Source: CAWFKS01 sp963816435 (GTDB taxonomy: Bacteria > Pseudomonadota > Alphaproteobacteria > Rhizobiales > Rhizobiaceae). From it: DNA of 64,000 nt. Of this stretch, positions 48,052 through 59,971 are shown one piece after another. The position numbers were made by a program, and so were the translations under genes. The DNA lies in contig CAWFKS010000005.1 of assembly GCA_963816435.1 (NCBI GenBank), positions 124,001 through 188,000 of the forward strand, read 5' to 3'. The notes under the pieces were generated by a model. The model searched no databases and was not told the origin of the DNA. It saw nothing but the letters and a program-made list of their open reading frames with translations. Within the stretch, counting starts at the first letter, position 1, and the number at the start of each line of letters is the position of its first letter.

Positions 48052-48333
48052 TCAAAGCGTTTCCTCGAAGGTGACGATCGCGACTTCGCCTTCCACCGCG
48101 CCCTGCCAGGCCGACTGGTGCGGTTCCTCGTCAGGCATGCCTTCCATGTCGCCGATGCGGTCCAGCTCGGCTTCCTGATAGCCCTCGCGGGCGAGTGCCT
48201 CGAGCGCGGTGCGCACCGCCGTGTCGTCGTCGGGTGCGACCAGCATCACGTGCACGCCTTCCGACTCGCCACCCTTGCGGCGCCAGACTCGGCCGGTGAT
48301 GATGGTGACCGAGGGTTCCTCGTTGTCGTTCAT
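48052..48333 (-). CDS. conserved hypothetical protein between rpoC and rpsL
   Basis: 93 residues, acidic, no membrane segment. MNDNEEPSVTIITGRVWRRKGG starts at ATG 48333; HVMLVAPDDDTAVRTALEALAREGYQEAEL and a C-terminal VEGEVAIVTFEETL follow, suggesting one alpha/beta domain. I recall a similar small gene at this place in other Rhizobiales, sometimes labelled regulator without proof; I assign no function. It faces the rpoC terminator and diverges from the str operon. Confidence 0.7.
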   Translation of the reverse strand: MNDNEEPSVTIITGRVWRRKGGESEGVHVMLVAPDDDTAVRTALEALAREGYQEAELDRIGDMEGMPDEEPHQSAWQGAVEGEVAIVTFEETL

Positions 48334-48787
48334 CGCTGATTCCCTTGCCGCGTTCGCCTCGTCCTCGATTCTTCGTATATGGACCCTGCGCAGCCGGCAT
48401 GACAGTTCGTGGCGGGACATTTTCGACGCAATGTCGCGATCGCGGAGCAACTTCCTTGCGGGGGCGCCGGGAAGCGCCGGATTCGGCGAGATAATTGGCA
48501 GCGCGGGGTTGACTGAATCCCGTGGAAACTATAGATGCCCCTTCGTCCGAGCCGATGTGAGGCTTTGCTTTCCGCCGCGACGCGCGGTGGAGTTCCGCCT
48601 CAAACAGGGTTCGTCTTACGAGCGAAAAGACATTCCGGCGTGCACGAAGCGGTCACCGCTTCCTCTGCTTTTGTTCGGGCAGGACCGCAGCGAAGCGGTT
48701 TGGTGCCCGGATTGTCGTATGGAAAAGCGCTCGCGAGAGGCCTCTGACAGGGCTTGAGACACGGGATTTGTACGAGAAGGACGGCGA
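48334..48787 (+). promoter_or_regulatory. str operon promoter region and leader
   Basis: 454 bases with no gene. The best promoter is TTGACT (48509-48514) with TATAGA (48530-48535), a short 15-base spacer, giving a leader of about 245 bases. The leader contains a 7-bp hairpin at 48646-48662 (GAAGCGG/CCGCTTC) and a smaller one at 48684-48699, and may carry control signals for rpsL. It also contains the start region of the divergent 93-residue gene. Confidence 0.5.
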
Positions 48788-49159
48788 ATGCCTACCGTAA
48801 ATCAGTTGATCCGCAAGCCGCGCGTCGCGCCGGTCAAGCGCAACAAGGTTCCGGCCATGCAGCAGAACCCGCAGAAGCGGGGCGTCTGCACGCGCGTCTA
48901 CACGACGACGCCGAAGAAGCCGAACTCGGCGCTGCGCAAGGTCGCGAAGATTCGCCTGACCAATGGCTTCGAGGTGATCGGCTACATTCCGGGTGAGGGT
49001 CACAACCTTCAGGAGCACTCCGTGGTGATGATCCGCGGCGGTCGCGTGAAGGATCTTCCCGGCGTGCGCTATCACATCATCCGCGGCGTGCTCGACACGC
49101 AGGGTGTGAAGAACCGCAAGCAGCGCCGTTCGAAATACGGTGCAAAGCGTCCGAAGTAA
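48788..49159 (+). CDS. rpsL: 30S ribosomal protein S12
   Basis: 123 residues at the decoding centre. MPTVNQLIRKPR start; the streptomycin-related segment TPKKPNSALRKVAK (Lys43) and GGRVKDLPGVRY (Lys88 region) are wild-type, predicting drug sensitivity. First gene of the str operon. Confidence 0.98.
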   Translation: MPTVNQLIRKPRVAPVKRNKVPAMQQNPQKRGVCTRVYTTTPKKPNSALRKVAKIRLTNGFEVIGYIPGEGHNLQEHSVVMIRGGRVKDLPGVRYHIIRGVLDTQGVKNRKQRRSKYGAKRPK

Positions 49160-49165
49160 GGGTTT

Positions 49166-49196
49166 CCCGGCTTCGGCGCTTTTTTGTTGCGCCGGG
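49166..49196 (+). promoter_or_regulatory. hairpin in rpsL-rpsG gap, possible S7 regulatory site
   Basis: CCCGGC (49166-49171) can pair with GCCGGG (49191-49196), or GGCGC (49075-type inner stem at 49175-49179) with GCGCC (49189-49193); the loop has six T. In E. coli S7 binds the rpsL-rpsG intercistronic RNA; here the location is the same but the match is unproven. Confidence 0.35.
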
Positions 49197-49220
49197 CCAC
49201 GAAGGTGAAAGACGAAGAAG

Positions 49221-49691
49221 ATGTCCCGACGCCATAGAGCAGACAAGCGCGAGATTCATCCGGACCCGAAGTTCGGTGATCTGGTCATCACCAAGTTCAT
49301 GAACGCCGTCATGTATGACGGCAAGAAGTCGGCTGCCGAGACGATCGTCTACGGCGCGCTCGACCAGATCGAGGAAAAGACCAGGCAGGAGCCGGTCGCC
49401 ACCTTCCACGCCGCGCTCGACAATGTCGCTCCGCACATCGAAGTGCGTTCGCGCCGCGTTGGTGGCGCCACCTACCAGGTTCCCGTCGATGTCCGTCCGG
49501 AGCGCCGTCAGGCGCTGGCAATCCGCTGGCTGATCTCGGCGGCGCGCAAGCGCAACGAGACGACGATGGTCGACCGCCTGTCGGGCGAGCTCATGGATGC
49601 GGCCAACAATCGTGGCACTGCCGTCAAGAAGCGTGAAGACACGCACAAGATGGCCGAGGCCAACCGCGCATTCGCGCACTACCGCTGGTAA
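49221..49691 (+). CDS. rpsG: 30S ribosomal protein S7
   Basis: 156 residues: MSRRHRADKREIHPDPKFGD, SAAETIVYGALDQIEEKT, PHIEVRSRRVGGATYQVPVDVRP and HKMAEANRAFAHYRW. Nucleates the 30S head on 16S rRNA and contacts the E site; translational repressor of the str operon in E. coli. Confidence 0.98.
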   Translation: MSRRHRADKREIHPDPKFGDLVITKFMNAVMYDGKKSAAETIVYGALDQIEEKTRQEPVATFHAALDNVAPHIEVRSRRVGGATYQVPVDVRPERRQALAIRWLISAARKRNETTMVDRLSGELMDAANNRGTAVKKREDTHKMAEANRAFAHYRW

Positions 49692-49724
49692 GAGCGCGAC
49701 ACAGGAATACGAGAGGCACCTCCC

Positions 49725-51815
<2,091 letters not shown>

Positions 51816-51869
51816 TCCGGCTGAGGGCTTTTCACCGCCCTGACGGGCAGCAGGAAATGGAGAATTCAC

Positions 51870-53045
<1,176 letters not shown>

Positions 53046-53112
53046 CAAGAAACATGGTCTGTCGCGGGCGCGGGTAAGGCCCGCGCCCGCGGAAGACTTG
53101 AAGGAAGTGACG

Positions 53113-53421
53113 ATGAACGGACAAAATATCCGCATCCGCCTCAAAGCGTTTGACCACCGGGTGCTCGACACCTCGACGCGCGAGATCGTGCAGACGGCCA
53201 AGCGCACGGGAGCGAGCGTGCGCGGACCGATCCCGCTGCCGACGCGGATCGAAAAGTTCACGGTCAACCGCTCGCCGCACATCGACAAGAAGAGCCGCGA
53301 GCAGTTCGAGATGCGCACGCACAAGCGGCTGCTCGACATCGTCGACCCGACCCCCCAGACCGTCGACGCTCTGATGAAGCTCGACCTGGCGGCCGGCGTC
53401 GACGTCGAGATCAAGCTCTAG
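53113..53421 (+). CDS. rpsJ: 30S ribosomal protein S10
   Basis: 102 residues; NusE function in antitermination. MNGQNIRIRLKAFDHRVLD at ATG 53113 with AAGGAAG upstream; then VRGPIPLPTRIEKFTVNRSPH and HKRLLDIVDPTPQTV. First gene of the S10 operon, 67 bases after tuf with no terminator between, so it probably shares str transcripts. Confidence 0.97.
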   Translation: MNGQNIRIRLKAFDHRVLDTSTREIVQTAKRTGASVRGPIPLPTRIEKFTVNRSPHIDKKSREQFEMRTHKRLLDIVDPTPQTVDALMKLDLAAGVDVEIKL

Positions 53422-53491
53422 GGAAAAGAGGCGTGGAGCTTCGCCGGGCTTTTCGGCGGGGCGACAGGGAACTCTGAAGGAAATCGAACCG

Positions 53492-54223
53492 ATGCGTTCA
53501 GGTGTTATTGCACAGAAGGTGGGGATGACCCGCATCTACAACGATGCGGGGGAGCACGTCCCTGTCACGGTTCTTCGCATGGAGAACTGCCAGGTGGTGG
53601 CGCAGCGCACCGCCGAGAAGAACGGCTACACCGCCGTGCAGCTCGGCGTGGGCCTGGCCAAGGTGAAGAACACGTCGAAGGCGATGCGCGGCCATTTCGC
53701 TGCCGCTACCGTCGAGCCCAAGGCCAAGGTCGCCGAGTTCCGGGTTTCGCCCGACAACATGCTCGATGTCGGCGCCGAGATCACCGTGGATCACTTCGTG
53801 GCCGGCCAGAAGGTCGACGTCACCGGCACCTCGATCGGCAAGGGCTTCCAGGGTGTCATGAAGCGCCACAATTTCGGCGGCGGTCGTGCCACCCACGGTA
53901 ACTCGGTGTCGCACCGCACGCACGGCTCGACCGGCCAGCGCCAGGACCCCGGCAAGGTGTTCAAGGGCAAGAAGATGGCCGGTCACATGGGCGACACCCG
54001 CGTGACCACGCAGAACCTCGAGGTCGTCCAGACCGACGCCGAGCGCGGCCTGATCCTGGTGCGCGGCGCCGTCCCGGGTTCCAAGGGCGCCTGGATCATG
54101 GTGCGCGACGCCGTCAAGGCACCGCTGCCCGACAACGCGCCGAAGCCCGGCGCGGTGCGCGCGGCGGCCAGCAAGAACGAGGCTCCGGCCGAAGCGGCCA
54201 CGGCGGCCGAGGGAGCGGAATGA
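53492..54223 (+). CDS. rplC: 50S ribosomal protein L3
   Basis: 243 residues. MRSGVIAQKVGMTRIYND, GKGFQGVMKRHNFGGGRATHG and GHMGDTRVTTQNL are the family signatures. The last 30 residues form an Ala/Glu-rich tail (NEAPAEAATAAEGAE) beyond the E. coli length, common in this order. Its TGA overlaps the rplD start region. Confidence 0.97.
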   Translation: MRSGVIAQKVGMTRIYNDAGEHVPVTVLRMENCQVVAQRTAEKNGYTAVQLGVGLAKVKNTSKAMRGHFAAATVEPKAKVAEFRVSPDNMLDVGAEITVDHFVAGQKVDVTGTSIGKGFQGVMKRHNFGGGRATHGNSVSHRTHGSTGQRQDPGKVFKGKKMAGHMGDTRVTTQNLEVVQTDAERGLILVRGAVPGSKGAWIMVRDAVKAPLPDNAPKPGAVRAAASKNEAPAEAATAAEGAE

Positions 54224-54843
54224 TGGACGTCAAGATTACAACGCTCGCCGGCAAGGACGCCGGCAAGGTCAGCCTGTCGGATGCGATCTTCGGCCTCGAG
54301 CCGCGCGACGACATCCTGCAGCGCGTCGTGCGCTGGCAGCTGGCCGGAAGGCAGCAGGGCTCGCACAAGGCCAAGGGCCGTGCGGAGATAGCGCGCACCG
54401 GCGCCAAGATGTACCGCCAGAAGGGCACCGGCCGTGCCCGGCACTCGTCGGCCCGCGCCCCGCAGTTCCGCGGCGGCGGCAAGGCTCACGGGCCGGTGGT
54501 GCGCGATCACTCGCACGATCTTCCGAAGAAGGTCCGCGCGCTCGGTCTCAGGCACGCGCTGTCGGCCAAGGCGAAGGCGGAGAACCTGATCGTCATCGAC
54601 GATCTGGCGCTCTCCGAGGCCAAGACGAAGGCGCTGATCGACAGCTTCGCCAAGCTGGGCCTGACCAACGCACTGATGATCGGTGGCGCCGAGCTCGACC
54701 AGAACTTCCGTCGGGCGGCGTCGAACATCCCCAACATCGACGTGCTGCCCGTGCAGGGCATCAACGTCTACGACATTCTGCGCCGCGGCACGCTGGTCCT
54801 TTCCAAGGCCGCCGTCGAGGCGCTCGAGGAGCGGTTCAAATGA
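54223..54843 (+). CDS. rplD: 50S ribosomal protein L4
   Basis: 206 residues: MDVKITTLAGKDAGKVSL, RQKGTGRARHSSARAPQFRGGG (the loop lining the exit tunnel) and VLSKAAVEALEERFK. Two ATGs are adjacent at 54220 and 54223; the second is better spaced from GGGAG, and both overlap the rplC stop. In E. coli L4 autoregulates the S10 operon. Confidence 0.96.
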   Translation: MDVKITTLAGKDAGKVSLSDAIFGLEPRDDILQRVVRWQLAGRQQGSHKAKGRAEIARTGAKMYRQKGTGRARHSSARAPQFRGGGKAHGPVVRDHSHDLPKKVRALGLRHALSAKAKAENLIVIDDLALSEAKTKALIDSFAKLGLTNALMIGGAELDQNFRRAASNIPNIDVLPVQGINVYDILRRGTLVLSKAAVEALEERFK

Positions 54844-55133
54844 CTGACCTTCGCCACTACGACGTGATCGTCAGCCCTGTCGTGACCGAAAAGTCGACGA
54901 TGGTCTCGGAAAACAACCAGGTCATCTTCAACGTCGCGCGCCGGGCTTCCAAGCCGGAGATCAAGGCTGCGGTCGAGGCGCTGTTCGGCGTCAAGGTCAC
55001 CGGCGTCAACACTCTCGTCCGCAAGGGCAAGGTTAAGCGCTTTCGCGGCATGAAAGGCCAGCTGAGCGACGTCAAGAAAGCCGTGGTGACGTTGGCCGAG
55101 GGCAACTCGATCGACATCGCGACCGGCCTCTGA
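54840..55133 (+). CDS. rplW: 50S ribosomal protein L23
   Basis: 97 residues at the tunnel exit, docking site for trigger factor and SRP. MTDLRHYDVIVSPVVTEKST and VTGVNTLVRKGKVKRFRG are typical. ATGA overlap with the rplD stop shows translational coupling. Confidence 0.97.
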   Translation: MTDLRHYDVIVSPVVTEKSTMVSENNQVIFNVARRASKPEIKAAVEALFGVKVTGVNTLVRKGKVKRFRGMKGQLSDVKKAVVTLAEGNSIDIATGL

Positions 55134-55151
55134 GAGCGCTGAGGAAGAACA

Positions 55152-55988
55152 ATGGCACTCAAGACATACAATCCGACGAGCCCGAGCCAGCGCCAGCTGG
55201 TCATCGTGGACCGCTCCGGCCTCTACAAGGGCAAGCCCGTCAAGGGCCTGACCGAGGGCCTGACGTCCAAGGGCGGCCGCAACAACACCGGGCGCATCAC
55301 CGTGCGCTTCCAGGGTGGTGGTCACAAGCGCACCTACCGCGTCATTGACTTCAAGCGGCGCAAGCACGATATGACGGCGACCGTCGAGCGGCTGGAATAC
55401 GATCCCAACCGCACTGCCTTCATCGCGCTGGTGAAATACGAGGATGGCGAGCTCGCCTATATCCTCGCGCCGCAGCGTCTCGCCGTCGGCGATCAGGTCG
55501 TTGCCGGTGCGAAGGCCGTCGACGTCAAGCCCGGCAACGCGATGCCTCTGGGCGTCATGCCGGTCGGCACGATCGTCCACAACGTCGAGCTGAAGCCCGG
55601 CAAGGGCGGTCAGGTCGCGCGGTCGGCCGGTGCCTACGCACAGCTCGTCGGTCGCGACCAGGGCATGGCGATCCTGCGCCTGAATTCGGGCGAGCAGCGC
55701 ATCGTCTCCGGCTCGTGCATGGGCACCGTGGGTGCGGTTTCCAACCCGGACCACGGCAACATCAACGACGGCAAGGCGGGTCGCAGCCGTTGGCGCGGCA
55801 AGCGGCCGCACAATCGCGGCGTCGCCATGAACCCGGTCGATCACCCGCACGGCGGCGGCGAAGGCCGCACCTCGGGCGGCCGCCATCCGGTCACCCCCTG
55901 GGGCAAGCCGACCAAGGGCAAGCGGACGCGGTCCAACAAGGCGACCGACAAGTTCATCATGCGCTCGCGCCACCAGCGCAAGAGCTAA
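55152..55988 (+). CDS. rplB: 50S ribosomal protein L2
   Basis: 278 residues near the peptidyl-transferase centre. MALKTYNPTSPSQRQLVIVDRS, GGRNNTGRITVRFQGGGHKR and the conserved AMNPVDHPHGGGEGRTSGGRHP with the key His residues. Intact and standard length. Confidence 0.98.
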   Translation: MALKTYNPTSPSQRQLVIVDRSGLYKGKPVKGLTEGLTSKGGRNNTGRITVRFQGGGHKRTYRVIDFKRRKHDMTATVERLEYDPNRTAFIALVKYEDGELAYILAPQRLAVGDQVVAGAKAVDVKPGNAMPLGVMPVGTIVHNVELKPGKGGQVARSAGAYAQLVGRDQGMAILRLNSGEQRIVSGSCMGTVGAVSNPDHGNINDGKAGRSRWRGKRPHNRGVAMNPVDHPHGGGEGRTSGGRHPVTPWGKPTKGKRTRSNKATDKFIMRSRHQRKS

Positions 55989-56006
55989 GGAAGAGGTAAG
56001 GCTGAC

Positions 56007-56285
56007 GTGACTCGTTCAGTTTGGAAAGGCCCGTTCATTGACGGCTACATGCTCAAGAAGGCCGACAAGGTTCGCGAAGGCGGGCGCAACGAGGTGATCA
56101 AGATCTGGAGCCGCCGCTCCACGATCCTGCCGCAGTTCGTCGGTCTCACCTTCGGCGTCTACAACGGCCAGAAGCACGTGCCCGTCTCCGTCAACGAGGA
56201 CATGGTGGGCCACAAATTCGGTGAGTTCGCTCCGACCCGGACCTATTTCGGCCACGGCGCGGACAAGAAGGCGAAGAGGAAATAG
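56007..56285 (+). CDS. rpsS: 30S ribosomal protein S19
   Basis: 92 residues: start GTG at 56007 (TRSVWKGPFIDGYMLKKAD) with GAGGTAAGG upstream, then IWSRRSTILPQFVGLTFGVYNG and GHKFGEFAPTRTYFGH. GTG start is normal for this gene in the group. Confidence 0.97.
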   Translation: MTRSVWKGPFIDGYMLKKADKVREGGRNEVIKIWSRRSTILPQFVGLTFGVYNGQKHVPVSVNEDMVGHKFGEFAPTRTYFGHGADKKAKRK

Positions 56286-56287
56286 AA

Positions 56288-56677
56288 ATGGGCAAGGCCA
56301 AAGCCCCGCGCCGGCTTGCTGACAACGAGGCGCGCGCCGTGTTGCGCACCATCCGCATCAGCCCGCAGAAGCTGAACCTCGTTGCCGCGATGATCCGCGG
56401 CAAGAAGGTCTCGGCGGCGCTCGCTGACCTGGAGTTCTCGCGCAAGCGCATCGCCGGCACGGTCAGGAAGACGCTGGAATCGGCGATCGCCAATGCCGAG
56501 AACAACCATGATCTCGACGTCGACGCGCTGGTTGTGGCCGAGGCCTATGTCGGCAAGGCGCTGGTCATGAAGCGGTTCCACACGCGCGGTCGCGGTCGCG
56601 CCAGCCGCATCGAGAAGCCGTTCTCGAACCTGACCATCGTCGTGCGCGAAGTTGAAGAGAAAGTGGAGGCCGCCTGA
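56288..56677 (+). CDS. rplV: 50S ribosomal protein L22
   Basis: 129 residues with the tunnel-lining hairpin (RFHTRGRGRASRIEKPFSNLTIVV). Starts MGKAKAPRRLADNEARAVLRTIRISPQKLN two bases after the rpsS stop. Macrolide-linked loop appears wild-type. Confidence 0.97.
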   Translation: MGKAKAPRRLADNEARAVLRTIRISPQKLNLVAAMIRGKKVSAALADLEFSRKRIAGTVRKTLESAIANAENNHDLDVDALVVAEAYVGKALVMKRFHTRGRGRASRIEKPFSNLTIVVREVEEKVEAA

Positions 56678-57387
56678 TGGGCCAGAAAGTCAACCCGATC
56701 GGTCTGCGGCTGGGCATCAATCGCACGTGGGATTCGCGTTGGTATGCGAACACCGGCGAGTACGGTTCGCTGCTGCACGAGGATCTGAAGATCCGCAAGT
56801 TCCTCGAGAAGGAGCTGAAGCAGGCCGCCGTCTCGAAGATCGTCATCGAGCGCCCGCACAAGAAGTGCCGCGTCACCATCCATGCCGCGCGCCCGGGCCT
56901 CATCATCGGCAAGAAGGGTGCGGACATCGAGCGTCTGCGTCGCAAGCTGACCGAGATGACGAAGTCCGACACCAGCCTCAACATCGTCGAGGTGCGCAAG
57001 CCCGAGACCGATGCCACGCTGGTCGCGCAGTCGATCGCCCAGCAGCTGGAGCGCCGCGTCGCGTTCCGCCGCGCCATGAAGCGCGCCGTGCAGTCGGCGA
57101 TGCGCCTGGGTGCCGACGGCATCCGCATCAACTGCTCCGGCCGTCTCGGCGGCGCCGAGATTGCGCGCATGGAGTGGTATCGCGAGGGCCGGGTGCCGCT
57201 GCACACGCTGCGCGCCGACGTCGACTACGGCACTGCCGAGGCGCAGACCGCCTACGGTGCCTGCGGCGTCAAGGTCTGGATCTTCAAGGGCGAGATCCTC
57301 GAGCACGATCCGATGGCTTCCGAGCGTCGGGCGGTCGAGGGTGATCACAGCCATGGCGGTGGCGGTCGCCGTCGCGAGAACGCGTAA
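56677..57387 (+). CDS. rpsC: 30S ribosomal protein S3
   Basis: 236 residues at the mRNA entry site. MGQKVNPIGLRLGINRTWDSRWYA start, KH domain with IHAARPGLIIGKKGADIERL (GXXG loop), C-terminal VDYGTAEAQTAYGACGVKVWIFKGE, then a His/Gly/Arg-rich tail (HSHGGGGRRRENA). Its ATG shares a base with the rplV stop. Confidence 0.97.
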   Translation: MGQKVNPIGLRLGINRTWDSRWYANTGEYGSLLHEDLKIRKFLEKELKQAAVSKIVIERPHKKCRVTIHAARPGLIIGKKGADIERLRRKLTEMTKSDTSLNIVEVRKPETDATLVAQSIAQQLERRVAFRRAMKRAVQSAMRLGADGIRINCSGRLGGAEIARMEWYREGRVPLHTLRADVDYGTAEAQTAYGACGVKVWIFKGEILEHDPMASERRAVEGDHSHGGGGRRRENA

Positions 57388-57426
57388 CGGTCGAAAGCCG
57401 GACGAGAATATTCGGAGTCATAAGAG

Positions 57427-57840
57427 ATGCTGCAGCCAAAGCGCACAAAGTTCCGCAAGCAGTTCAAGGGTCGCATCCACGGCACAGCCAAGGGCGGCAC
57501 GGAGCTGAACTTCGGCGGATACGGCCTCAAGGCGCTTGAGCCCAACCGCGTCACGGCGCGCGAGATCGAGGCGGCCCGCCGCGCGATCACCCGCCAGATG
57601 AAGCGCCAGGGTCGCGTGTGGATCCGGGTGTTCCCGGACGTTCCCGTCACCTCCAAGCCGACCGAGGTCCGCATGGGCAAGGGCAAGGGCTCGGTCGACT
57701 ACTGGGCAGCTCGCGTCAAGCCGGGCCGCATCATGTTCGAGATCGACGGCGTGGCCGAGAACATCGCACGCGAGGCGCTGCGCCTCGGTGCCGCCAAGCT
57801 CTCCGTCAAGACGCGCTTCGTGCAGCGCATCGCCGAGTAG
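57427..57840 (+). CDS. rplP: 50S ribosomal protein L16
   Basis: 137 residues: MLQPKRTKFRKQFKGRIHGTAKGG, KRQGRVWIRVFPDVPVTSKPTEVRMGKGKG and a C-terminal EALRLGAAKLSVKTRFVQR. Binds near the A site. The gap after rpsC is 39 bases. Confidence 0.97.
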   Translation: MLQPKRTKFRKQFKGRIHGTAKGGTELNFGGYGLKALEPNRVTAREIEAARRAITRQMKRQGRVWIRVFPDVPVTSKPTEVRMGKGKGSVDYWAARVKPGRIMFEIDGVAENIAREALRLGAAKLSVKTRFVQRIAE

Positions 57841-57854
57841 GAAAGGGCGGAACG

Positions 57855-58055
57855 ATGAAATCCATGGACGTAAGGGCCAAGACGCCCGACCAGCTCTCCG
57901 ACGAGCTCGCCGCCCTGAAGAAGGAGCAGTTCAACCTGCGCTTCCAGAAGGCGACCGGTCAGCTCGAGAAGACATCGCGCATCAGAGAGATTCGTCGCGA
58001 CATCGCGCGCATCAACACGATTTCGGCCGAGCGTTCGGCCGGCAAGAAAGCTTAA
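57855..58055 (+). CDS. rpmC: 50S ribosomal protein L29
   Basis: 66 residues: MKSMDVRAKTPDQLSDELAALKKEQFNLRFQKATGQLEKTSRIREIRRDIAR in two helical stretches. ATG 57855 follows AAAGGGCGGA; a second ATG at 57864 is possible. Too short to stand out in long-frame scans. Confidence 0.95.
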   Translation: MKSMDVRAKTPDQLSDELAALKKEQFNLRFQKATGQLEKTSRIREIRRDIARINTISAERSAGKKA

Positions 58056-58066
58056 GGACGAGACAA

Positions 58067-58324
58067 ATGCCAAAGCGCGTCATGCAGGGCACGGTCGTCA
58101 GCGACAAGAACGACAAGACCGTCGTCGTCGACGTCGAGCGTCGCTTCACGCATCCGGTGATGAAGAAGACGGTGCGCCAGACCAAGAAGTACAAGGCGCA
58201 TGACGAGACCAATGCCTGCAAGGTGGGCGATCGGGTCCTGATCGAGGAATCGCGGCCGATCTCGCGCAACAAGCACTGGGTGGTCGTGCAGAACGAGACC
58301 CAGGAAGCGGCGGCGAAACAATAA
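58067..58324 (+). CDS. rpsQ: 30S ribosomal protein S17
   Basis: 85 residues, OB fold: MPKRVMQGTVVSDKNDKTVVVDVERRF, KYKAHDETNACKVGDRVLIEESRPISR. Starts 11 bases after rpmC. One of the primary 16S-binding proteins. Confidence 0.96.
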   Translation: MPKRVMQGTVVSDKNDKTVVVDVERRFTHPVMKKTVRQTKKYKAHDETNACKVGDRVLIEESRPISRNKHWVVVQNETQEAAAKQ

Positions 58325-58382
58325 GGTTTGTACCCGGCGAGGGCGCTCGGCCCCCGGGTGAGAAGAAAGAAGGCGGCCAGTC

Positions 58383-58751
58383 ATGATTCAGATGCAGACT
58401 AACCTCGACGTGGCGGACAATTCCGGCGCCCGTCGTGTCATGTGCATCAAGGTGCTGGGCGGGTCGAAGCGGAAATACGCCTCGGTCGGCGACGTCATCG
58501 TCGTGTCGATCAAGGAGGCCATTCCGCGCGGCCGCGTCAAGAAGGGCGACGTCATGAAGGCGGTCGTCGTGCGCACGGCGAAGGACATTCGCCGCTCCGA
58601 CGGCTCCGTCATCCGTTTCGACAAGAACGCTGCCGTTCTCGTCGACAACAAGAAGGAGCCCGTGGGCACCCGTATCTTCGGACCGGTTCCGCGCGAACTG
58701 CGCGCTAAGAACCACATGAAGATCATCTCGCTGGCGCCTGAAGTGCTTTGA
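58383..58751 (+). CDS. rplN: 50S ribosomal protein L14
   Basis: 122 residues: MIQMQTNLDVADNSGARRVMCIKVLGGS, GRVKKGDVMKAVVVRTAK and KIISLAPEVL. First gene of the classical spc operon; the 58-base gap before it contains a GC-rich hairpin-like stretch but no clear terminator. Confidence 0.98.
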   Translation: MIQMQTNLDVADNSGARRVMCIKVLGGSKRKYASVGDVIVVSIKEAIPRGRVKKGDVMKAVVVRTAKDIRRSDGSVIRFDKNAAVLVDNKKEPVGTRIFGPVPRELRAKNHMKIISLAPEVL

Positions 58752-58763
58752 GGAGTTAGGACG

Positions 58764-59078
58764 ATGCAGAAGATCCGCAAAGGCGACAAGGTCGTCGTCC
58801 TCGCCGGCAGGGACAAGGGCCGCACCGGCGAGGTGCTGCGCGTCATGCCGAAGGACGACCGCGCCCTCGTGCGCGGTATCAACATGATCCGCCGCCACCA
58901 GGCGCAGACGCAGTCTCAGGAAGGCGGGATCATCACCAAGGAAGCGCCGATCCATCTGTCGAACCTCGCGCATGTCGATCCCAAGGACGGCAAGCCCACC
59001 CGCGTCGGGTTCCAGGTGCAGAAGGACGGCAAGAAGGTTCGGGTCGCCAAGCGCTCGGGAGAACTGATCGATGGCTGA
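58764..59078 (+). CDS. rplX: 50S ribosomal protein L24
   Basis: 104 residues with a KOW motif (KIRKGDKVVVLAGRDKGRTGEVLRV) that initiates 50S assembly. Its end overlaps the rplE start by eight bases. Confidence 0.97.
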   Translation: MQKIRKGDKVVVLAGRDKGRTGEVLRVMPKDDRALVRGINMIRRHQAQTQSQEGGIITKEAPIHLSNLAHVDPKDGKPTRVGFQVQKDGKKVRVAKRSGELIDG

Positions 59079-59628
59079 GGCAAAATACGAGCCGCGCCTG
59101 AAGACGCTGTACCGCGAAAAGATCCGCGCCAGCCTTCAGGAGCAGTTCAATTACGACAACGAGATGCAGGTTCCGCGTCTCGACAAGATCGTCATCAACA
59201 TGGGTGTCGGCGAGGCCACGGCGGATTCCAAGAAGCCGTCCGTCGCTGCCGAGGACCTGGCGCTGATCGCCGGCCAGAAGGCCGTGGTCACCAAGGCCCG
59301 CACTTCGATCGCCGGCTTCAAGGTGCGCGAGCACATGCCGATCGGCGCGAAGGTGACGCTGCGCAAGGACCGGATGTACGAGTTCCTGGACCGTCTCGTC
59401 TACATCGCGCTGCCGCGCGTGCGAGACTTCCGCGGTCTCAATCCCAAGAGCTTCGATGGCCGTGGCAACTTCGCCATGGGCGTCAAGGAACACATCGTGT
59501 TCCCCGAGATCAACTACGACAAGGTCGACCAGATCTGGGGAATGGACATCATCGTTTGTACGACTGCCAAGACGGACGACGAAGCCCGGGCGCTGCTCAC
59601 CGGCTTCAACTTCCCCTTCAGGCGGTAA
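59071..59628 (+). CDS. rplE: 50S ribosomal protein L5
   Basis: 185 residues, binds 5S rRNA. MAEAKYEPRLKTLYREKIRASL, VINMGVGEATADSKK, VTLRKDRMYEFLDRLV and RDFRGLNPKSFDGRGN are conserved. ATG lies inside the rplX end, indicating coupling. Confidence 0.97.
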   Translation: MAEAKYEPRLKTLYREKIRASLQEQFNYDNEMQVPRLDKIVINMGVGEATADSKKPSVAAEDLALIAGQKAVVTKARTSIAGFKVREHMPIGAKVTLRKDRMYEFLDRLVYIALPRVRDFRGLNPKSFDGRGNFAMGVKEHIVFPEINYDKVDQIWGMDIIVCTTAKTDDEARALLTGFNFPFRR

Positions 59629-59653
59629 CGGCAGCGAGAAGAGGATTTTTTGA

Positions 59654-59959
59654 ATGGCTAAGACCAGTTCAGTCGAGAAGAACAAGAAGCGCCGCAAGCT
59701 GGCGGATCGCTACGCGCCCAAGCGCGCGGAGCTGAAGGCGATCATCATGGATCGCGATCTGCCGATGGAAGACCGCTTCCGCGCCCAGCTCAAGCTGGCG
59801 GCGCTGCCGCGCAACTCGGCCAAGAACCGCATTCGCAACCGCTGCGAAGTGACGGGCAGGCCGCGTGCTTACTATCGCAAGCTGAAGATGAGCCGCGTCG
59901 CGCTGAGGGATCTCGGCAACAACGGGCTGATCCCCGGCCTGGTCAAGTCGAGCTGGTAA
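59654..59959 (+). CDS. rpsN: 30S ribosomal protein S14 (zinc-free, long type)
   Basis: 101 residues: MAKTSSVEKNKKRRKLADRY, NRIRNRCEVTGRPRAYYRKLKMSR. It has only one Cys, so it is the zinc-independent C-minus form, as in E. coli. Confidence 0.97.
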   Translation: MAKTSSVEKNKKRRKLADRYAPKRAELKAIIMDRDLPMEDRFRAQLKLAALPRNSAKNRIRNRCEVTGRPRAYYRKLKMSRVALRDLGNNGLIPGLVKSSW

Positions 59960-59971
59960 GGAGGGCAAGTC

